From Isoetes taiwanensis (Eukaryota > Streptophyta > Lycopodiopsida > Isoetales > Isoetaceae): a stretch of 64,000 nucleotides of DNA. The notes below the pieces were generated by a model. It was not told the origin of the DNA and did no database searches. It saw only the letters and a list, made by a program, of their open reading frames with translations. Below, piece by piece: positions 59,216 to 64,000 of the stretch. Every line of letters begins with the position of its first letter. Within the stretch, counting starts at the first letter, position 1. The position numbers were made by a program, and so were the translations under genes. The DNA lies in contig JAJEKV010000180.1 in NCBI GenBank assembly GCA_021234155.1, positions 1 to 64,000 of the forward strand, written 5' to 3'.

Positions 59216-59428
59216 AAAAATAATTGTACTTGTGCAAACCTAACTAAAATATTGAACATACATTATCGAGGCAATATATCCTTGTGAAAAAATTTATCCC
59301 AATAATAAGAACTGCAGTTGTGCGAATCTATTCGTAATGTATGTCAAAAGATTTATTGAAGATATATGTCGCAAGATTTATCCTAATAATAATTGTACTT
59401 GTGCAAATCTAACCAAAACTATGTATAT
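59216..59428. repeat. AT-rich internal repeats
   Basis: AATAATTGTACTTGTGCAAA(C/T)CTAAC occurs at about 59219 and 59389, with related GTTGTGCGAATCTA between, giving a short degenerate direct repeat. Confidence 0.6.
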
Positions 59429-59429
59429 G

Positions 59430-60010
59430 CATGTACATGTTCACCATAACAAAACATCCACCCTGGGGCTGATACACTGTAAAACCTGCTTTTCAAAGGC
59501 CACTTACCAAAACATCTTTGCTAAATGTAAATTGCTCTACCACGTCTACATAATATAAATCTGGAGCCTGCAATAGTTGCACAGCGCCCCATTGCATTGG
59601 AGTGTTTGTACAGAAGGTTAGAGTCCAATGGGCAACTCTGATGGTGCGAGTTATATTAGCAGGAGCAATTGCCCAACTTATATTCCATCCTGTGAGGGTG
59701 AAAGTCTTGCCAATGGAGTTCATAGTTATGCCTCTAGAGAATGTAGCAATAAAAATGTGCTCTCCCCGATACACCAACTTATACACCATCAGAAAATACA
59801 GAAAATACCAGCAAATTATGTTCCATGCAGATCTTTGCAATCATTTTCAGTTCTCTTCTGTTGAATACCACCTTTCCATTAGGATTATGTGAGCAAAATG
59901 GCCGTTGTTTTTGCACTGATGCGCTCCGCAGATCAGATTCAGAAAACTCAAAGATTTGGAGCATAAACATGTATCTTTCAATTATTATTATTGGCTTGAA
60001 TGCAGATACA
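59430..60010 (-). pseudogene. Kynurenine-type aminotransferase, decayed intronless fragment
   Basis: The family is PLP-dependent fold-type I aminotransferases (kynurenine/glutamine transaminase type). The minus strand reads NPNGKVVFNRRELKMIAKIC (about 59890-59831) and LLVFS. After a 2-base loss where SDEVY should be it reads YKLVYRGEHIF, TMNSIGKTFTLTGWNISWAI (about 59723-59664), LTFCTNTPMQWGAV and VLVSGL. An in-frame TGA follows, then KAGFTVYQPQGGCFVMV. The Lys in SIGKTF is the PLP-binding position of the family. The blocks run on without introns, although plant homologues usually have several, so this is probably a processed or partial copy. The frameshift and stop make it inactive. Confidence 0.85.
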
Positions 60011-62570
60011 GTCCATATCATGCATAGTTTATATCGTGTATACTTTATATACTGATAAGATCATGTATTTGTGCAGTGAGAACATAGAACCAACAATGTA
60101 GAAGCATAATCACAATTATTTCATGCCAGTGCATCATGCAACTTTAACATTCAACAAATGTAAGACCAGGAGTATTCCACAACAATAACAACAAATCTAG
60201 TCATGAGCTCATCTTTCGCGAAACTGATATCAAATTTAAGGCTCAAGTTATTTGTTAAGCATGCACACCTAGGGTCCTCTTTCTTCAGTTTCCTGTGGCT
60301 ATAACAGAGGTGGAAGTGGTTTATCTAGCATAATGATGTGGTAACAATGAGAATAATATGGCAATATCGAGAAGTGGGTACTATCTTACTAAGGCATATC
60401 TCTATTTCAAGTTGTGATGAACAAATCACCCACTACTTGCAAAAGGAATCAGGATGTATATACAGAAATTGAGAACAAAATTGAGAGGAGATACATACCA
60501 AAAGGATAAAACAAATGGGATGCTGGACCCTCTAGTCCAACATATTACAGGTCGTTGACCCTCTAGTCCAATATATTAGACAGACTTTTCTGAAGAGGAA
60601 GAATAGTTATTCTTTGAAGCCAGCTTTGGAGAGAATCAAACATTAAAGGCCTGCAACAAACAAATATCCACGTGAATTAAATATGAATAAAATGGTCATG
60701 CAAAGAACCACCAAATTCAAAAACAATTTTATGCACAATTTTGCAAATTTAAGATTGGGAAAAAAACTTCCTATAGCTGTATGGCAAGGTCAAGGGGATA
60801 TAAAAAAGGAAATTTTTTACAGCTGCATGCCAAGGTGGAAACCACACAACCTTAACAGCAAGGCTACATGGCATCATGAAGGCGCCACCAGAGGCATGAG
60901 ACTTTCCCCACATTCTGTAGAATTCCATCCAAGCAATACGAATAGCAAAGAACAAAGGAGCTGGATGCTCATACATCTATTTATGAAGTATGAAATTAAA
61001 TGGTACCACTGTAAAGTCCATCTTACATATTAACAAAAGGAGTTCATGCCATGCATCATTGAATAATCATAATCATGGTTCTCATTATACAAAAAGGCAG
61101 ATACGATTTTGAATTGGTACATGTTGGCATGGGTCTGGAAATATTCATCATCATCTATAATTAGAACGTGATAAAGCAGTAAATACCTTTAATCTTATAC
61201 TGCAATACCAGAGTAGCATGTGTAACGATAAAACTGTGTGCACTATGCTGGCTTGCTAAATTTGCAATCTGAACTTGAGTTCCTCTGCTACAACCATGCA
61301 TGGACAGAGTTGTTTATATCCTTAAAAATAGTACATGTATGAAGTAATAAAGATACTTGTGAAAGCACCAACATGAGAGCCCCTTCCCCTTTATGCGAAT
61401 TCAATCCATTATACTAAATTTGTACCAGATATGATTAAGAACAGAGTAGTTGAAGGAAAGTAGAAGCATAGCATAAACTTTTATTCTAGGTGAGTATACT
61501 AATATGATCTTAATGAGCAGTCTATGCACATTGCTCTTTTTAGGAGGTTGGCTGCCCCCTCATTCTTCCATTTTCTTCCAAGCTTTTATGTAACATTCTT
61601 ACTGATTTATAAGTTTTTTCTGTTTAAATTCTCCAAATATTTCATGGCATAGAAGGCTCTCTATGGATATGAGCAGCATCCTGTGCATGTATGGCATGCA
61701 GAGACAGATCCATGATTGTTCCAATGCAATTTAGCTAATATGGAGCAAATAAAGCAAATTATGCAAGAATCACATAATATGGCATCCATGCTAGTTTTGT
61801 AGCTATGGGTCTAACAAAAGCCTAATGGCAGAGGGAAAATGTGAATATGACCTGAACCTAGCAGATAATGAAGATTCACAGGTTCTGCATGGATCAGTCA
61901 AAGACTAAAACTATAATGTAGTCTTATGCAACTACTAATACCTCAGATATAAGCATACCTTTTCACACAACGAATTCATAGAAGGACTACTTATTCATGA
62001 AGAATAAGTGCAACTCAAATTTTAATAGATAGTGCCACAGGGCAATCAGAGAATTTAATTCGATTGGGAAAACTTCTATTAGATCCTTGGCTTTTATTCA
62101 GATAAGTGTGGCTTTAAGAACATAATTGTTGATGCAGGTTATCAAGAGTTGGATAAGTCCTTACCTAAAGTCAAGCAAAATGCAAAGCTACCAGATCTCT
62201 TTAACTCTTGCCAGCTTGGCGTAGTCAAGATGAAGCTGAGAACTCTGATCTAAATGCAGATGAGGCAGCACATGTGAATTTACCTGATGCAAGAAATTTC
62301 AATGGGGTAAAGACCAAACTGAAAATAAAAAGCCTAAAACTATGAATACTTACCCTTCCTGCACATAGTTTTGCCAAAATTAATCTTGAATGTTTCATTG
62401 ATCAGAGTAAGAAAATCAAGCGTCATACATCATACACAACTTGCCCTGCATACAACACCAGCAGAGAATATATAGCTTGCCTTTGTTCAGTGGACATTAA
62501 ATACAAACACATAGACATACATTCTTCTGTGCATAATAGAGTAAAAGCCAATGTACTTGTGGGTGTTAGG
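60011..62570. other. No recognised gene
   Basis: AT-rich sequence with frames below 120 codons on both strands and no domain signal. A duplicated phrase (GACCCTCTAGTCCAA(C/T)ATATTA) occurs at about 60528 and 60555. Confidence 0.5.
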
Positions 62571-62574
62571 AACT

Positions 62575-63272
62575 CACCAATAGAAGGAAATAGAAGAATA
62601 GAAGCATTTGGGATCTTGGAGGCAAAATGTACGTGGTGATTTGATGCAGCAATCCTGATGCAAACGGTCCAACCAATTATTATTTGAAGCAACCCTTTTT
62701 AATGTGGGCAAATGAAAAAACGGATTTACCTTCTGAACAAACCGGAGGTAGAGAGAACCTCTCGTCAGATCAACCATTTGACTTCATCAAAATCTTAGGA
62801 GAACTTCATAAATAGATGCCTGAGGAGTATTTTGCTTCGTTTATAGCACCAGAATAGAGTTTTTGGCCATGGAAATGCCCATTTTGGAGCTGCGGCTTTG
62901 AGTCTAGCATATCCGACATCAAATTTGACCTAAAAACATACCTTGTTGTGCATGCCAATGCAAATCCAGCGGCCGAAGATGAAGCCTGTTAACCTTATGA
63001 AAAGCAGTATGCATGTAGCCCAGCCACAACATTCGGATCGATGTGCAACATTTGGAACCCCGAGCTTCTTCATCGTGGCATAGGCATGCCGGATTGGAAG
63101 GGGCGAAATCAGAAAGGGGCGAAATTGAAACCCTAAGGAAATGTTCCGATTTTTGGCAAATCGGAATTGTTTTCCGGCTGCCAAAAAACCCCAAACCATA
63201 GGAAATCAAGTTAAAGGAAAAATCTAAAAAGTTTTTGGGGCGCCGGGAAAACCAAATTTAAACAATAGATAT
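62575..63272 (-). other. Candidate spliced transcript, unknown product
   Basis: The 330-bp repeat copy 2 (63272-62943) runs to a strong donor AACAAG|GTATGT at 62942. Downstream on the minus strand is a possible exon ending CAGAAG|GTAAAT (about 62828-62731), with acceptor CCTCAG, and another ending CTATTG|GTGAGT (about 62660-62575), with acceptor CATCAG. The first would contain ATG then MKKLGVPNVAHRSECCGW with a hydrophobic stretch, but later exons do not give a long frame. This could be a non-coding RNA or the 5' part of a gene running left. Evidence is splice-site pattern only. Confidence 0.3.
62943..63272 (-). repeat. 330-bp repeat, copy 2
   Basis: Partner of 58885-59215 at about 98% identity. 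Differences include CCAGCGG for CAATCGG and GTTCCGA for GTTCCTGA. Confidence 0.9.
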
Positions 63273-63640
63273 GCCACATGATAAATCAATCCTCGTAATT
63301 ATTAAGTATACCTTTCTGGGTCGCTTAACTTCCACTTAATATTCGATGGGATCACAAACATCGTGATAGCCATTCTCTCGGGTGTGGATCCAAAATAAGG
63401 ATACCTTACCACTCCTTAATTCCAACATGACTATCCTTCTGGTAACAATGTTGAATATTTAATATTCCGCGTAGTCATCACCCTCTAGTTAAACTTTACC
63501 TAGCTCAGATTCCTAGGAGCAGAAGTATGACTTCCCCCATCGTTCTCTATGGAGCTATATCAACTTCCATATCACCAAATCGATTGCTTTTCCATAGATC
63601 ATGCTTAATTCACACCTAAGTTACAACCTCAAGCTCTTTT

Positions 63641-63744
63641 TTGGTTGCCCCTAGGGGGGCAAACCCTCGTTTATGTGGGTTTGTGGCATATCCAGGTATA
63701 TTCTGGCATATGCCTAGAATATTCTCGTGACTGCTCAAAACTGG
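63641..63744. repeat. Hairpin repeat, copy B (TTGCCCCTAGGGGGGCAA)
   Basis: Same family as 11322-11424: hairpin TTGCCCCTAGGGGGGCAA, then ACCCTCGTTTAT, GGGTTTGTGGCATAT, AGAATATTCTCGTGA and GCTCAAAACTGG. The stretches on either side (63273-63640 and 63745-64000) show no gene. Confidence 0.75.
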
Positions 63745-64000
63745 TTGTTGCCAGTAAACTGGCGGTCAGACTTGTTGCCGGTTGGTGCTATTGGAACCGC
63801 CTAACCGGAATGAAATAGAACCGATTCAATCAACTGAAGATTCAGCAGGCATTCAAACATAAATGCGGACTTGATTTACTGAAGAAGCTTCCCAATCAAA
63901 TGCAGAGTCGGATTTAATGAAGAAAGAAATAGGATCCAAAAATACGACAGAGAAATTTTTTATGAACAGGCAATAGAACTTAAATGCATAGATTTGGGTT

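Noticed and set aside
58885-63272. The two 330-bp repeats as LTRs of a 4.4-kb element
   Set aside because: They lack TG...CA ends, have no adjacent primer site or polypurine tract, and the interval holds no gag or pol.
1-64000. tRNA or rRNA genes
   Set aside because: No cloverleaf with A/B boxes and no conserved rRNA block was recognised by eye. A covariance-model scan was not possible.

Overview
The window is nuclear DNA of a land plant. The evidence is a multi-exon DGAT2 acyltransferase gene with plant-type sequence, a seed maturation (SMP/LEA D-34) gene, GT-AG introns, a chromodomain Ty3/gypsy retrotransposon primed by initiator tRNA-Met, a Helitron helicase relic and a relic of a plant-type phosphopantetheinyl transferase. 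Gene density is low and most recognisable coding sequence is broken transposon or pseudogene. This would suit a large, slowly purged genome such as a gymnosperm or fern, but the sequence does not fix the species.

Layout. 1-6.8 kb: no recognised gene; a cluster of CCAATTTG motifs and a ~300-bp tandem duplication. 6.86-8.45 kb: broken RNase H-like transposon gene of the DUF7869 type. 8.5-9.65 kb: Helitron Pif1-type helicase relic. 9.7-11.4 kb: long C/T-rich tracts led by a small hairpin. 11.87-13.40 kb: solo LTR with perfect 5-bp target duplication, sitting in a decayed phosphopantetheinyl transferase copy (13.4-14.1 kb). 14-26 kb: few signals, with three head-to-tail copies of the hairpin plus C/T-tract repeat (19.1-20.9 kb) and a duplicated segment (23.6/25.4 kb). 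26.26-26.85 kb: a two-exon hypothetical gene. 27-28.6 kb: an uncertain coding relic. 29.2-37.5 kb: minus-strand chromovirus with gag, protease, RT/RNase H, integrase, chromodomain, one LTR and a primer site. It also has an extra reading frame between the LTR and gag, and no second LTR is visible.

42.2-46.3 kb is the only region with convincingly intact genes. A three-exon SMP gene (171 aa) and a nine-exon DGAT2 gene (333 aa) lie in tandem on the minus strand. One makes a desiccation/embryo-maturation protein and the other makes the last enzyme of triacylglycerol synthesis. The SMP promoter carries a G-box next to an RY element, the arrangement that ABI3/FUS3-type and bZIP factors use in maturation genes.

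47.87-57.28 kb is the most unusual feature: a ~9.4-kb element with ~90-bp terminal inverted repeats, a candidate 4-bp target duplication (AACT), a decayed transposase-like gene, a decayed FCP1-like phosphatase gene on the opposite strand, and two internal arrays of a GTGGTGCC motif that face each other as inverted repeats. 57.3-64 kb holds a Helitron-like terminus, a broken kynurenine-type aminotransferase copy, and a 98%-identical 330-bp repeat at 58.9 and 62.9 kb, the latter looking like the first exon of an unknown spliced transcript. No rRNA, tRNA or CRISPR features were recognised.
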